Shown here: piece by piece, positions 1 through 8,215 of the stretch | How the letters are laid out: every line of letters starts with the position of its first letter | Position numbering within the stretch: the stretch's first letter is position 1 | Assembly (NCBI GenBank): GCA_964536375.1 | Contig: CAZHXF010000001.1 | Location: 54,954-118,953 of the forward strand | Length of the DNA: 64,000 nt | Reading direction: 5' to 3' | From: Desulfuromonas sp964536375 | Lineage (GTDB): Bacteria > Desulfobacterota > Desulfuromonadia > Desulfuromonadales > Desulfuromonadaceae | Translations under genes and position numbers: made by a program | The notes under the pieces: model-generated | The model's input: only the letters and a program-made list of their open reading frames with translations | What the model was told of the DNA's origin: nothing | The model's database searches: none

Positions 1-1
1 T

Positions 2-151
2 ATTCCTATCCGGGTAACGGTAGGCAATCGCGCACTAAAAGAGGGTCAATTCGAAGTTCAATTGCGCGCAGGTGGTGAACGGGAAATGATGGCGATAGCT
101 GAAACGGCAGCGTGGCTAATTGAAGAAGTGCAACGCCAACTTGCGGGATAG
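2..151 (+). CDS. proS: Prolyl-tRNA synthetase, C-terminal fragment (cut by window start)
   Basis: An open frame runs from the window edge to a TAG at 149-151 and gives 49 residues. The stretch IPIRVTVGNRALKEGQ followed by EVQLRAGGE resembles the last beta-alpha unit of the HGTP anticodon-binding domain of class II prolyl-tRNA synthetase, which charges tRNA-Pro. The short tail EEVQRQLAG is also typical of the end of that protein. Only about a tenth of the usual protein is visible, so glycyl- or threonyl-tRNA synthetases, which share the domain, are not fully excluded. The next gene begins 3 bases after the stop, so the two are probably co-transcribed. Confidence 0.6.
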   Translation: MPIRVTVGNRALKEGQFEVQLRAGGEREMMAIAETAAWLIEEVQRQLAG

Positions 152-154
152 CCA

Positions 155-1381
155 ATGTATAAAGTAAATATTGATATTAGCGGTAGGGTGGATTTGCCCC
201 GGCGAATAGTGGCTGCGTTAGAGTCACATGAGCTGGTGATTACGTCTGCGTCGACGCAGCACATTTTTCTGGCAGTAGATGGGGTCGGTGAGCCGAGCAT
301 GACTGCCTCTCTCGCCAGTGTCGGCGTCGCTGATGTGCTATCGTTTTTCAATATGTTTCGCAAAACTGGTATTTTGTATTTTGATCTATCTGATGGTGAA
401 CGCCGGGTATATTTTCAGGATGGCGAAATTATCTATGCCAGCAGTCAGCGTTTTGTGGAAGATATCGGCGAAATATTGTGTGAGTTGGGTAAGATTAAGC
501 GCCCAGCGCTGACCGAGGTGCGTGCTAAAATGGAGCCAGGGTCGGTGTTGAGCAAAGTGCTGGTGCATGAAAATTTAATAGCAGCTCGTGACCTATGGTT
601 GGCAACGCGTAGCCAAGTGGAGGCGATTGTGTACAATTTGTTCACCTATGAAGATGGTGGCTGTTACTTTGTAGCGCAGGAGCTGCAGCGTGACGATATT
701 GTCCGCTTGTCTATGAGTACGCAAAATTTGATCATGGAAGGTTTGCGGCGAATTGACGAGCGCGCTTTGTATTTGCGTAAATTGCGTTCTTTCGAAGAGG
801 TTATAGCCTATAGCGGCAAATCTCCGGCAGGGCTAGAAGATGATGAAAAAGTGATCATGGGTTTTCTCTACTCTGTCTCGGCCACGGTTGGACAGTTGGT
901 TTCTCGTAGCGGGTTATCGGAATTCGATGGTCTGCGTGTGCTCTACCAGTTGGCGGATAAGAAAATGATTGAGATTACCCCACCCACCCAGACACCATTA
1001 AATCCGGCGTTTCAGGAGTTGTTTGATGTGTATAACGGGGTACTGAATCTGTTTTTTGAGTGTTTGAGTGGTTCACTACGAGGTTTTGTCGAAGATGTTA
1101 ATCGCTTTTTGCGTGAAATTCCGCATCCTATGATCTATGTGTTACGCGGTGTCAGCCTAGAGAAAGATGGCACTGTAGATGGAGTCAAAATTGTCAAAAA
1201 TCTCAGCGGGCTTGAGTTGCTTGAACAGAAAAAGCTGGTAGCCGAGGCGTTGAACGAGCTGATCTTTATGGAGAGCGCCATGGCACGGCGATCTTTGGGT
1301 GCGCAGGGAAGCGGTGAATTGATCAAACGCGTGCAGGAGATAATGGTTCGTGCTAAACGTTTGGTGGTTGAGGAGGGTTGA
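155..1381 (+). CDS. DUF4388 (PatA-like N-terminal domain) protein
   Basis: A 408-residue protein. Residues about 50-125 carry the DUF4388 pattern: a stretch predicting regulation of a response module (VADVLSFFNMFRKTGIL), then a beta-rich part with VYFQDGEIIYASS. DUF4388 proteins are common in deltaproteobacteria and often sit beside response-regulator or gliding/motility signalling domains, but no receiver domain, DNA-binding domain, signal peptide or membrane segment is visible here. The C-terminal half is helical and ends in a charged tail. It lies between proS and pyrF with only a few bases on either side, suggesting co-transcription. The specific function is unknown; a scaffold or regulatory role is inference from the family only. 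Confidence 0.75.
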   Translation: MYKVNIDISGRVDLPRRIVAALESHELVITSASTQHIFLAVDGVGEPSMTASLASVGVADVLSFFNMFRKTGILYFDLSDGERRVYFQDGEIIYASSQRFVEDIGEILCELGKIKRPALTEVRAKMEPGSVLSKVLVHENLIAARDLWLATRSQVEAIVYNLFTYEDGGCYFVAQELQRDDIVRLSMSTQNLIMEGLRRIDERALYLRKLRSFEEVIAYSGKSPAGLEDDEKVIMGFLYSVSATVGQLVSRSGLSEFDGLRVLYQLADKKMIEITPPTQTPLNPAFQELFDVYNGVLNLFFECLSGSLRGFVEDVNRFLREIPHPMIYVLRGVSLEKDGTVDGVKIVKNLSGLELLEQKKLVAEALNELIFMESAMARRSLGAQGSGELIKRVQEIMVRAKRLVVEEG

Positions 1382-1384
1382 TCC

Positions 1385-2122
1385 ATGAAAGAACGGCTGA
1401 TATTCGCTTTGGATGTTGATGATTTTGATCAGGCACGTCAATGGGTGCGCCTGTTGCACACTGAGGTTGGTGTGTTTAAGATAGGCAAACAGCTGTTTAC
1501 TCGCTGTGGTCCAGATGTGGTGCACATGGTGCGCGAAGAAGGGGGCGAAGTGTTCCTTGATCTTAAGTACCACGACATTCCCAATACTGTGGCTAAAGCT
1601 GGAATCGAAGCGGCACGGCTGGGGGTAAAAATGTTCAATGTTCATGCTTTGGGCGGGGTCAGTATGATGCAGCGCACTGTTGCAGAGCTGAAACAGGCAG
1701 CAATAAGTGAGGGTTTTGCCCTGCCGATAGTGCTTGGGGTAACTATTTTGACATCGAGCTCCGATGCTGATCTTCAAGAGTTGGGAATATATAGGCCGGT
1801 AAGCGAAATGGTGCCGCTGTTGGCTAATTTGGCAAAACAGTCTGGTTTGGATGGTGTGGTTGCTTCAGCTCAGGAGGTGCCATTGATTCGTGCGGCTTGT
1901 GGTGGTGATTTTGTGGTGGTGACTCCCGGGGTGCGCCCACCTACTGCTAGCAAGGATGATCAATGTCGGATAATGACCCCGGAGCAGGCTATCAGAGCTG
2001 GTGCTGACTATCTGGTTGTTGGTCGTCCTATTTCTCAGGCTATCGATCCGACCGCGGCTGCACGTGAGATTATAGAACAGATGACTGCTGGTGCTGAACC
2101 GGCAGTTAATGGGGTAGTGTAG
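1385..2122 (+). CDS. pyrF: Orotidine 5'-phosphate decarboxylase
   Basis: A 245-residue protein that decarboxylates OMP to UMP, the last step of de novo pyrimidine synthesis in the cytosol. It opens with the barrel strand LIFALDVD and has the catalytic D-x-K-x-x-D motif (D59, K61, D64 in DLKYHDIPNTV). The phosphate-binding motifs TPGVRP and GADYLVVGRPI are near the C-terminus. Length is normal for bacterial PyrF. The ATG lies 3 bases after the DUF4388 stop, with GAGGG about 8 bases upstream as ribosome site inside the previous gene, and rlmB begins directly after the stop, so the three look like one operon. Confidence 0.95.
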   Translation: MKERLIFALDVDDFDQARQWVRLLHTEVGVFKIGKQLFTRCGPDVVHMVREEGGEVFLDLKYHDIPNTVAKAGIEAARLGVKMFNVHALGGVSMMQRTVAELKQAAISEGFALPIVLGVTILTSSSDADLQELGIYRPVSEMVPLLANLAKQSGLDGVVASAQEVPLIRAACGGDFVVVTPGVRPPTASKDDQCRIMTPEQAIRAGADYLVVGRPISQAIDPTAAAREIIEQMTAGAEPAVNGVV

Positions 2123-2872
2123 GTGGCAGAGTATATATATGGTCTGAATGCAGTGACCGAAGCTTTGGTGCAGCAGCGGGGTCTTACCACCGTGTGGGTA
2201 ATCGCTGGCGAAGCCAAACAACGGATACAGATGGTTCTGGAGTTGGCTCAACAGCATGGGGTGGTTGTTAAGCAGGTGCCTCGCTTAACTTTGGAGCAAT
2301 TGGTTGGTGATGTCGGTCATCAGGGTGTGGTAGCGAAACTCCAGCCAGCTGGAGCCAGTGTGTCGTTGGCGGCCGTGTTGCAAGCTGTGCCCAGTGGTAG
2401 CAGGTTTTTCTTGATCCTTGATGGGGTGACCGATCCGCATAATTTTGGGGCTCTGATTCGCTCCGCTGCCGCAGCTGGTTGTGAAGCGGTGATTGTTGCC
2501 AAGGACCGTTCCTGCCCAATGACTGCTGTGGTAGAAAAAGCAGCTGCTGGTGCCGTTGCGCACGTAAAAATTTGTCGGGTAACCAATTTGGTTCGAGCTA
2601 TGGAAGAACTGAAGCAGGCCGGGGTGTGGATATACGGCTTAGCGGGGGAGGAGAGTAGCTCCATTTACTCGGTAGATTTAAGCGGTGACGTGGCCTTGGT
2701 AGCCGGTAGTGAAGGTAAGGGCTTGCGCCCGCTGGTGCGCAAAGGTTGTGATGGTATCGTCTCCATTCCCATGCCGGGCGCTATACAGTCCTTGAATGTA
2801 TCGGTAGCCAGTGGTGTTGCCTTGTTTGAGGTGGTGCGCCAGAAACTGCTTCAGTTAAAGAGCTTGAAGTAA
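2123..2872 (+). CDS. rlmB: 23S rRNA 2'-O-methyltransferase, TrmH/SpoU family (RlmB-like)
   Basis: A 249-residue SpoU-family methyltransferase with GTG start at 2123, directly after the pyrF stop. The N-terminal substrate-binding part (YIYGLNAVTEAL) is typical of RlmB, which methylates the ribose of a 23S rRNA guanosine (G2251 in E. coli). The knotted SAM domain shows the three family motifs: DGVTDPHNFGALIRSA, LVAGSEGKGL and IPMPGAIQSLNVSVASGVAL. Length fits RlmB (about 245 residues). A different SpoU substrate is possible, but the GLNAV opening favours RlmB. The tRNA-tuf transcription unit follows after a 153-base gap with its own promoter. Confidence 0.88.
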   Translation: MAEYIYGLNAVTEALVQQRGLTTVWVIAGEAKQRIQMVLELAQQHGVVVKQVPRLTLEQLVGDVGHQGVVAKLQPAGASVSLAAVLQAVPSGSRFFLILDGVTDPHNFGALIRSAAAAGCEAVIVAKDRSCPMTAVVEKAAAGAVAHVKICRVTNLVRAMEELKQAGVWIYGLAGEESSSIYSVDLSGDVALVAGSEGKGLRPLVRKGCDGIVSIPMPGAIQSLNVSVASGVALFEVVRQKLLQLKSLK

Positions 2873-2910
2873 CAGATTCGGAAGAAAAAAACAAAACCGA
2901 TAAAAGGTTA

Positions 2911-2939
2911 TTGACAGCGGCAAGGTAATCATTTATAAG
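2911..2939 (+). promoter_or_regulatory. Sigma-70 type promoter for the tRNA-tuf unit
   Basis: A perfect -35 hexamer TTGACA (2911-2916), a 17-base spacer, and TATAAG (2934-2939) as -10. It lies about 87 bases upstream of the first tRNA gene and downstream of rlmB, as expected for the strong promoter of the thrU-tyrU-glyT-thrT-tufB unit. The start of transcription would be near 2946. Confidence 0.75.
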
Positions 2940-3025
2940 TCTCAACGCTTGGCGCACTTGAAGCTTTTATTTAGAAATTAATACTTGCAATGCCGAGGCC
3001 GGTGTTGTATAGATTGCGACTCTGT

Positions 3026-3101
3026 GCTGGCGTAGCTCAATAGGCAGAGCACCTCACTTGTAATGAGGATGTTGGGGGTTCAATTCCTCTCGCCAGCTCC
3101 A
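3026..3101 (+). tRNA. tRNA-Thr (TGT anticodon)
   Basis: A cloverleaf with acceptor stem GCTGGCG / CGCCAGC, anticodon stem CCTCA / TGAGG around loop CTTGTAA with anticodon TGT, T loop TTCAATT, and encoded CCA at 3099-3101. First of four tRNAs upstream of tuf, in the same Thr-Tyr-Gly-Thr order as the E. coli thrU-tyrU-glyT-thrT-tufB operon. Confidence 0.97.
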
Positions 3102-3141
3102 AAGAAAAGTAAATGGGCGCAAGCCTTTCAGAACGTCCCCT

Positions 3142-3226
3142 GGAGGGGTTCCCGAGTGGCCAAAGGGATCAGACTGTAAATCTGCCGTCGTAGACTTCGG
3201 AGGTTCGAATCCTCCCCCCTCCACCA
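3142..3226 (+). tRNA. tRNA-Tyr (GTA anticodon)
   Basis: A class II tRNA (85 bases with CCA) with acceptor stem GGAGGGG / CCCCTCC, anticodon stem CAGA / TCTG around loop CTGTAAA (anticodon GTA), a long variable arm (CCGTCGTAGACTTCGG), T arm GGAGG-TTCGAAT-CCTCC, and encoded CCA at 3224-3226. Confidence 0.97.
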
Positions 3227-3333
3227 TAATTTCATATCGGACGAAAACAGTCTGGCTAGTGCAGGAGCATGTTTGATGCGTTTACTGCCTAGTCGGGTTG
3301 GGCTAGTCCTTGGTGTAAAAGTCTGAATTTTGT

Positions 3334-3410
3334 GCGGGAATAGCTCAGTTGGCTAGAGCATCAGCCTTCCAAGCTGAGGGTCGCGGGTTCGAGTCCCGTT
3401 TCCCGCTCCA
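3334..3410 (+). tRNA. tRNA-Gly (TCC anticodon)
   Basis: Acceptor stem GCGGGAA / TTCCCGC, anticodon stem CAGCC / GGCTG-type pairing around loop with anticodon TCC, T loop TTCGAGT, discriminator T, encoded CCA at 3408-3410. Third tRNA of the cluster. Confidence 0.96.
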
Positions 3411-3441
3411 TTTAAGAACATGTAGTCTTAATCGGGATTGT

Positions 3442-3517
<76 letters not shown>

Positions 3518-3617
3518 CTGACTGTATGTTTATAATTCAGAAGGACTGTCGGAAAGAATCTTGTTGGCCGAAGTTTAATTATCGTGAAAATGTATTTAGA
3601 TCGAGAGGAATAAGTTC

Positions 3618-4808
3618 ATGGCAAAGCAAAAGTTTGAAAGAAATAAGCCACATGTCAACATTGGTACAATTGGCCACGTTGACCATGGCAAGACAACATT
3701 AACTGCAGCGATAACCAAAGTAATGGCTGGTAAAGGTCTTGCTGAGATGCGTGACTTTGATCAAATTGACAACGCTCCTGAAGAGCGCGAGCGCGGCATT
3801 ACTATCGCCACCTCTCACGTTGAATATGAGACTGAAGCCCGTCACTACGCTCACGTAGACTGCCCGGGTCACGCTGACTATGTTAAAAACATGATCACCG
3901 GTGCTGCGCAGATGGATGGCGCAATTCTGGTAGTATCGGCAGCAGACGGTCCTATGCCACAGACTCGTGAGCACATCCTGCTCGCCCGTCAGGTTGGCGT
4001 TCCTGCTATTGTCGTATTTCTTAATAAAGCCGACATGGTCGACGACGAAGAGCTGATGGAGTTGGTAGAGCTTGAAGTGCGTGAGCTGCTTTCAGCTTAT
4101 GACTACCCCGGTGATGATCTGCCGATCGTAGCAGGTTCAGCACTCAAGGCACTTCAGTGCGCTACCGGCGAGCCTGATGAGGATCCAATCCTTGAGTTGA
4201 TGAAGCAGGTTGATGAATATATACCAGAGCCAGAACGTGCAGTAAACCTGCCATTCCTGATGCCAGTAGAAGACGTATTCTCTATCTCAGGACGTGGAAC
4301 AGTAGCTACAGGGCGTATCGAGCGCGGCATTATCAAAGTAGGTGAAGAAGTTGAGATTGTTGGCATGAAAGCCACCACCAAGACTACAGTAACCGGCGTG
4401 GAGATGTTCCGTAAGCTTCTCGATCAAGGCCAGGCTGGCGACAACGTTGGACTATTGCTGCGCGGTGTTAAACGTGAAGACATTGAGCGTGGGCAAGTAC
4501 TGGCCAAGCCAGGCAGCATTACGCCCCACACTCGCTTTAAAGCAGAAGCATATATTCTGACCAAAGAAGAAGGTGGTCGTCATACGCCATTTTTCAAAGG
4601 CTACCGTCCACAATTTTACTTCCGCACAACAGATGTAACCGGAATCGTAGAATTGCCCGAAGGTGTCGAGATGGTAATGCCAGGCGATAACATCGCCATG
4701 GTAGTAGACATGATCACCCCGATCGCCATGGATAAAGAGCTGCGCTTCGCTATTCGCGAAGGTGGTCGTACCGTTGGTGCCGGTGTTGTTAGTGAAATTA
4801 TTGAGTAG
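3618..4808 (+). CDS. tuf: Elongation factor Tu, first copy
   Basis: A 396-residue EF-Tu, the GTPase that delivers aminoacyl-tRNA to the ribosomal A site. The G motifs are GHVDHGKTT (P loop), the RGITI effector, DCPGHADYV and NKADMVDD; domains 2 and 3 follow, with the conserved end RTVGAGVVSEIIE. A GAGAGGAA ribosome site (3602-3609) precedes the ATG. The protein is identical to the second copy at 19702-20892. The DNA differs at five synonymous sites in the first 102 bases and in the stop codon (TAG here, TAA there) and is otherwise the same. Its position behind four tRNAs matches tufB of E. coli. Confidence 0.99.
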   Translation: MAKQKFERNKPHVNIGTIGHVDHGKTTLTAAITKVMAGKGLAEMRDFDQIDNAPEERERGITIATSHVEYETEARHYAHVDCPGHADYVKNMITGAAQMDGAILVVSAADGPMPQTREHILLARQVGVPAIVVFLNKADMVDDEELMELVELEVRELLSAYDYPGDDLPIVAGSALKALQCATGEPDEDPILELMKQVDEYIPEPERAVNLPFLMPVEDVFSISGRGTVATGRIERGIIKVGEEVEIVGMKATTKTTVTGVEMFRKLLDQGQAGDNVGLLLRGVKREDIERGQVLAKPGSITPHTRFKAEAYILTKEEGGRHTPFFKGYRPQFYFRTTDVTGIVELPEGVEMVMPGDNIAMVVDMITPIAMDKELRFAIREGGRTVGAGVVSEIIE

Positions 4809-4873
4809 TTAAGTATTATATTTTCTTGCTTCATGGTCACCATGATTATGGAGTATGAAAGCGGAGATAAAAC

Positions 4874-5023
4874 ATGAGTGACATAGTAACTCTTGCTTGC
4901 ACCGAGTGTAAGCGCAGAAATTATACGACGACCAAGAACAAACGCAATCTTCCAGATCGTCTGGAGTTTAAGAAATATTGTCGTTTCGACCGTCGTCATA
5001 CTATCCATCGTGAGACTAAATAG
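4874..5023 (+). CDS. rpmG: 50S ribosomal protein bL33 (three-cysteine form)
   Basis: A 49-residue protein, start ATG 4874 after a GCGGAGATAA ribosome site. It begins MSDIVTLACTECKRRNYTTT and ends HRETK, as in bL33 of the large subunit. Zinc-binding bL33 has two CxxC pairs. Here C9 and C12 form the first pair, but the second pair is reduced to C36, with Asp39 (GAC) where the last Cys is expected (YCRFD). This looks like a zinc-type protein that has lost one ligand. It lies between tuf and tRNA-Trp, a usual position. Confidence 0.95.
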   Translation: MSDIVTLACTECKRRNYTTTKNKRNLPDRLEFKKYCRFDRRHTIHRETK

Positions 5024-5056
5024 CGACACGTTGAGTTAGTTGTTAATTATTGTTGC

Positions 5057-5133
5057 AGGCCAGTAGCTCTAATGGCTAGAGCACCGGTCTCCAAAACCGG
5101 GTGTTGTGGGTTCGAGTCCCTCCTGGCCTGCCA
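5057..5133 (+). tRNA. tRNA-Trp (CCA anticodon)
   Basis: Acceptor stem AGGCCAG / CTGGCCT, anticodon stem CCGGT / ACCGG around loop CTCCAAA (anticodon CCA), T loop TTCGAGT, discriminator G, encoded CCA at 5131-5133. It sits between rpmG and secE, as in many bacteria. Confidence 0.97.
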
Positions 5134-5163
5134 ATTTAATTTGTCATCTTTGAGGTTTCTATC

Positions 5164-5352
5164 GTGATAGCTAATGTCTCAGGTTTTCTGAGAAACGTTA
5201 AAAGCGAACTGGAAAAAGTAACTTGGCCTACCAAAAAGGATACCTACGCTTCTACCTATGTAGTAATTGCTTTCGTAGTGTTGGTGGCAATTTTTCTTTG
5301 GGGTGTCGATAGTGTGTTGTCGGTGCTGATTAAAAAGTTGCTCAGTATATAG
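5164..5352 (+). CDS. secE: Preprotein translocase subunit SecE
   Basis: A 62-residue short-type SecE with GTG start; GAGGT lies about 9 bases upstream. It has the conserved amphipathic element FLRNVKSELEKVTWPTKKD, then one membrane segment (about residues 33-55, VVIAFVVLVAIFLWGV), consistent with the single-span form. SecE clamps the two halves of the SecY channel (secY is at 29911). It is followed closely by nusG, the standard pairing. Confidence 0.97.
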   Translation: MIANVSGFLRNVKSELEKVTWPTKKDTYASTYVVIAFVVLVAIFLWGVDSVLSVLIKKLLSI

Positions 5353-5364
5353 GACGCAATAATT

Positions 5365-5898
5365 ATGGCAATGAAGTGGTATGGAGTACACACGTATTCT
5401 GGATTTGAGTATAAAGTAAAGCTCAGTCTGGAAGAGCGTATACGGATGATGGGTGTTGAGGATCAGTTTGGTGAGATCCTTGTTCCTTCCGAAGCTGTGG
5501 TGGAATTAAAAAATGGCGAGAGGAAGACTTCTACACGCAAGTTTTTCCCCGGCTATATTTTAGTTCAACTAGAGCTAGATAGCGAGACTTGGCATGTCGT
5601 TAAAGATACGGCTAAGGTGACCGGTTTTGTTGGCGGAGGTACTTCTCCTCCACCTATTCCTGATGCTGAAGTAGCTAAAATAATGGCGCGGATGGAAGAG
5701 GGTGCTGAGAAGCCGAAGCCAAAAGTGCTTTATGGGGTTGGCGAGACGGTGCGGGTTGTCGATGGTCCATTTCTTAATTTTACAGGTGTGGTTGAAGACG
5801 TCAATCCTGACAAGGGTAAACTGAAAGTAATGGTTAGTATTTTTGGTCGGGTTACCCCTGTTGAATTGGATTTTATACAGGTAGAGAAGACCAGCTAG
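5365..5898 (+). CDS. nusG: Transcription termination/antitermination factor NusG
   Basis: A 177-residue NusG. The NGN domain occupies the first ~110 residues (KWYGVHTYSGFEYKVK, then FFPGYILVQ), and the KOW domain is C-terminal (VRVVDGPFLNFTGVVEDVN, then the FGR-TPVELDF end). It couples RNA polymerase to ribosomes and Rho. The start at 5365 has AGGA about 10 bases upstream; an ATG two codons later is an alternative. Confidence 0.97.
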   Translation: MAMKWYGVHTYSGFEYKVKLSLEERIRMMGVEDQFGEILVPSEAVVELKNGERKTSTRKFFPGYILVQLELDSETWHVVKDTAKVTGFVGGGTSPPPIPDAEVAKIMARMEEGAEKPKPKVLYGVGETVRVVDGPFLNFTGVVEDVNPDKGKLKVMVSIFGRVTPVELDFIQVEKTS

Positions 5899-5926
5899 TC
5901 TGGAATAATAAGTCAAGGAGCTAGTA

Positions 5927-6349
5927 ATGGCTAAAAAGGTTGTTAAGCAAATTAAGTTGCAAATTCCTGCCGGGAAAGCGAATCCATCGCCTCCAGTTGG
6001 TCCGGCACTCGGTCAAGCCGGTGTCAATATTATGGAATTTTGTAAGGCGTTTAATGCAAAAACCCAGGATAAAGACGGCATGATAACACCTGTCGTTATA
6101 ACGGTTTATGCAGATCGTTCTTTTAGTTTTGTCACTAAAACACCCCCAGCGGCAGTTTTGTTGCTTAAAGCCGCAAATATAAAGAGTGGCTCTGGGGTGC
6201 CGAATAAAACTAAAGTAGGTAAGGTTACCGTGGATCAGGTGCGTGAGATAGCACGCCTTAAAATGCCTGATTTGAACTCTTTTGATGAAGATGCTGCATT
6301 TAGAACCATTTCTGGTACTGCGCGTAGCATGGGTCTTGAAGTCGAATAA
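5927..6349 (+). CDS. rplK: 50S ribosomal protein uL11
   Basis: A 140-residue L11 with the proline-rich N-terminal domain (IPAGKANPSPPVGPALGQAG) that touches elongation factors, and the C-terminal rRNA-binding domain ending in GTARSMGLEVE. It binds the GTPase-associated centre of 23S rRNA. AAGGAG lies 8 bases before the ATG. It pairs with rplA as in the classical L11 operon. Confidence 0.98.
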   Translation: MAKKVVKQIKLQIPAGKANPSPPVGPALGQAGVNIMEFCKAFNAKTQDKDGMITPVVITVYADRSFSFVTKTPPAAVLLLKAANIKSGSGVPNKTKVGKVTVDQVREIARLKMPDLNSFDEDAAFRTISGTARSMGLEVE

Positions 6350-6366
6350 AGTTGGAGTGACAGCAA

Positions 6367-7068
6367 ATGGCAACAGCAAAAAAATACAACGCTGCAAAAT
6401 CGAAGATCAACAGAGAAATTTCATATCCTCTTAACGATGCTATCGCTCTGGTGCAAGAAGTTGCCTATGTCAACTTCGATGAGACTTTAGATGTTACTGT
6501 TCGTTTAGGTGTTGACCCTCGTAAGGCGGATCAAATGGTACGTGGTGCCGTTGTTCTGCCAAATGGCTTAGGCAAGACTGTTCGTGTCCTTGTTTTTGCT
6601 AAGGGTGCAAAGGCACAAGAGGCAACGGAAGCTGGTGCGGATTTCGTTGGTGGTGACGACTTAGTAGAAAAAATTCAAGGCGGTTGGTTTGACTTTGATA
6701 CTGCTATCGCTACCCCTGATATGATGGGTACAGTTGGCAAGATTGGTCGCCTGCTCGGTCCCCGTAGCTTGATGCCTAACCCGAAGGTTGGCACCGTTAC
6801 CTTTGATGTTGCCCGTGCAGTATCAGAATCCAAATCAGGTAAGGTTGAGTATCGTGTTGAAAAGAACGGTATCATCCATGCGCCGGTTGGGAAGGTCTCT
6901 TTCGGTAAAGAACAACTGCAAGAAAATATCGTTACTTTAGTAGATGCACTAGTTAAGGCTAAGCCATCAACGGCTAAAGGAACTTACCTGAAGAAAATCA
7001 GTATCTCTAGCACTATGGGTCCTGGCGTTCAGGTTGATGTTGCTGAGGTTCAAGCGCTGACTAAGTAA
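6367..7068 (+). CDS. rplA: 50S ribosomal protein uL1
   Basis: A 233-residue L1, forming the mobile stalk at the E site; in many bacteria it also represses its own operon. Signature parts visible are VDPRKADQMVRGAVVLPNG and GRLLGPRSLMPNPKVGTV. TTGGAG lies before the ATG, 17 bases after rplK. A 184-base gap with the L10 leader RNA follows. Confidence 0.98.
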   Translation: MATAKKYNAAKSKINREISYPLNDAIALVQEVAYVNFDETLDVTVRLGVDPRKADQMVRGAVVLPNGLGKTVRVLVFAKGAKAQEATEAGADFVGGDDLVEKIQGGWFDFDTAIATPDMMGTVGKIGRLLGPRSLMPNPKVGTVTFDVARAVSESKSGKVEYRVEKNGIIHAPVGKVSFGKEQLQENIVTLVDALVKAKPSTAKGTYLKKISISSTMGPGVQVDVAEVQALTK

Positions 7069-7109
7069 TAAAGCCTTTTTTGGCAGATAAGTGTTTATTT
7101 GTCATTGAA

Positions 7110-7225
7110 GATGTTCCCTGTCTAAGACAGCAGGTACTTTTCGTTTAAAGTATATCGCCTGCCGAGACTGTATGAGGCCACACTGTGCTCTCCCAGTTAT
7201 TTCTAGATGCAGCGGGATATGTTCT
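7110..7225 (+). ncRNA. L10 leader (autoregulatory mRNA element before rplJ)
   Basis: The rplA-rplJ gap holds the conserved L10-binding fold. The tip helix is GCAGG (7130-7134) with CCTGC (7158-7162) and TACTTT (7135-7140) with AAAGTA (7147-7152), leaving an unpaired TATCG on the 3' side. Outside it GTCT (7120-7123) pairs with AGAC (7165-7168), with AAGACA on the 5' side, and C and GA residues (7163-7164) opposite, resembling the kink-turn. The L10-(L12)4 complex binds such leaders to shut down translation of rplJ-rplL. Pairing was found by eye; limits are approximate. Confidence 0.8.
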
Positions 7226-7252
7226 AGAAATCTAGGAAAGGAGGAAAGTTGA

Positions 7253-7771
7253 ATGGCTATAATGACAAAAAAACAAGTAGTTGAACAATTTGCAGCGAAG
7301 CTGGCAACAGCTAAAGCAGCATTTCTGGCTGACTACCGTGGTTTGACAGTTGATGAAGTTAACGAGCTGCGTAATAAATTGCGTGATGCTGGTGTTGAGT
7401 ACCATGTTGTTAAAAACACTTTACTGCGTTTAGCTTCAAAAGATACTCCGTTTACCTGTTGGGATGAATTTCTGACTGGACCAACGGCAATAGCAATATC
7501 TCAGAGTGATCCTGTTGCTCCGGCAAAAGTGTTGTCTGAGTATGCAAAATCCAGCAAAGTTTTCGAACTTAAAACTGGTGTTCTTGACGGTAAACTGCTG
7601 AGTAGTGATGATATTAAGGCGTTAGCTGAGTTACCAAGCCGCGAAGTATTGCTGGCAAAAATGCTTGGTTCTATCAATGCCCCAGTGTCTAATTTTGTTG
7701 GCGTACTTGCCGCGGTTCCCCGTTCTTTGGTGCAGGTTTTAGGTGCTATCCAAGAGCAAAAAGAAGCATAA
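7253..7771 (+). CDS. rplJ: 50S ribosomal protein uL10
   Basis: A 172-residue L10, base of the L12 stalk. It has FLADYRGLTVDEVNELRNKL and VVKNTLLRLA of the rRNA-binding domain and a C-terminal helix for L12 dimers (VLAAVPRSLVQVLGAIQ). A strong AGGAAAGGAGG ribosome site ends 8 bases before ATG 7253; another in-frame ATG three codons later is less well placed. It is preceded by its autoregulatory leader. Confidence 0.98.
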   Translation: MAIMTKKQVVEQFAAKLATAKAAFLADYRGLTVDEVNELRNKLRDAGVEYHVVKNTLLRLASKDTPFTCWDEFLTGPTAIAISQSDPVAPAKVLSEYAKSSKVFELKTGVLDGKLLSSDDIKALAELPSREVLLAKMLGSINAPVSNFVGVLAAVPRSLVQVLGAIQEQKEA

Positions 7772-7812
7772 TTTTAAATTATTTTTAAGCATATAGCGTA
7801 ATGGAGATTGAA

Positions 7813-8190
7813 ATGGCTGATATCACAAAAGAGCAAGTAGTTGAGTTTATTGAGAACATGTCAGTTCTTGAGCTGTCTGTGCTGGTTAAAGAATTAGAAG
7901 AAAAATTTGGTGTTTCTGCAGCAGCTCCTGTAGCTGCTGCTGGTCCTGCTGCTGAGGCTGGTCCTGCCGCTGAAGAGAAAACTGAATTTGATGTAGTACT
8001 TTCTTCTATTGGCGACAAGAAAATCAATGTTATCAAGGTTGTTCGTGCGGTAACGGGTTTAGGTTTGAAAGAGGCTAAAGAATTAGTTGATGGCGCTCCA
8101 AGCACCATCAAAGAAGCAGCTTCTAAGGATGAGGCCGAAGACGTCAAGAAACAACTCGAGGAAGCAGGCGCTTCAGTCGAGCTCAAATAG
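7813..8190 (+). CDS. rplL: 50S ribosomal protein bL12 (L7/L12)
   Basis: A 125-residue L7/L12. The N-terminal dimerisation part (MADITKEQVVEFIENM) is followed by an Ala/Pro/Gly-rich hinge of about 25 residues and the factor-binding C-terminal domain (KKINVIKVVRAVTGLGLKEA). An upstream in-frame ATG at 7801 would add MEIE, but its G-G-A-G is itself the ribosome site placed 6 bases before ATG 7813, and MADITK is the family start, so 7813 is chosen. Confidence 0.97.
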   Translation: MADITKEQVVEFIENMSVLELSVLVKELEEKFGVSAAAPVAAAGPAAEAGPAAEEKTEFDVVLSSIGDKKINVIKVVRAVTGLGLKEAKELVDGAPSTIKEAASKDEAEDVKKQLEEAGASVELK

Positions 8191-8215
8191 TAATTACCTC
8201 GACAATTCTGCTATA

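Noticed and set aside
1157..1777. A 206-codon minus-strand frame across the DUF4388 and pyrF genes
   Set aside because: It is antisense to two clear genes, with a histidine/serine/leucine-rich composition typical of shadow frames.
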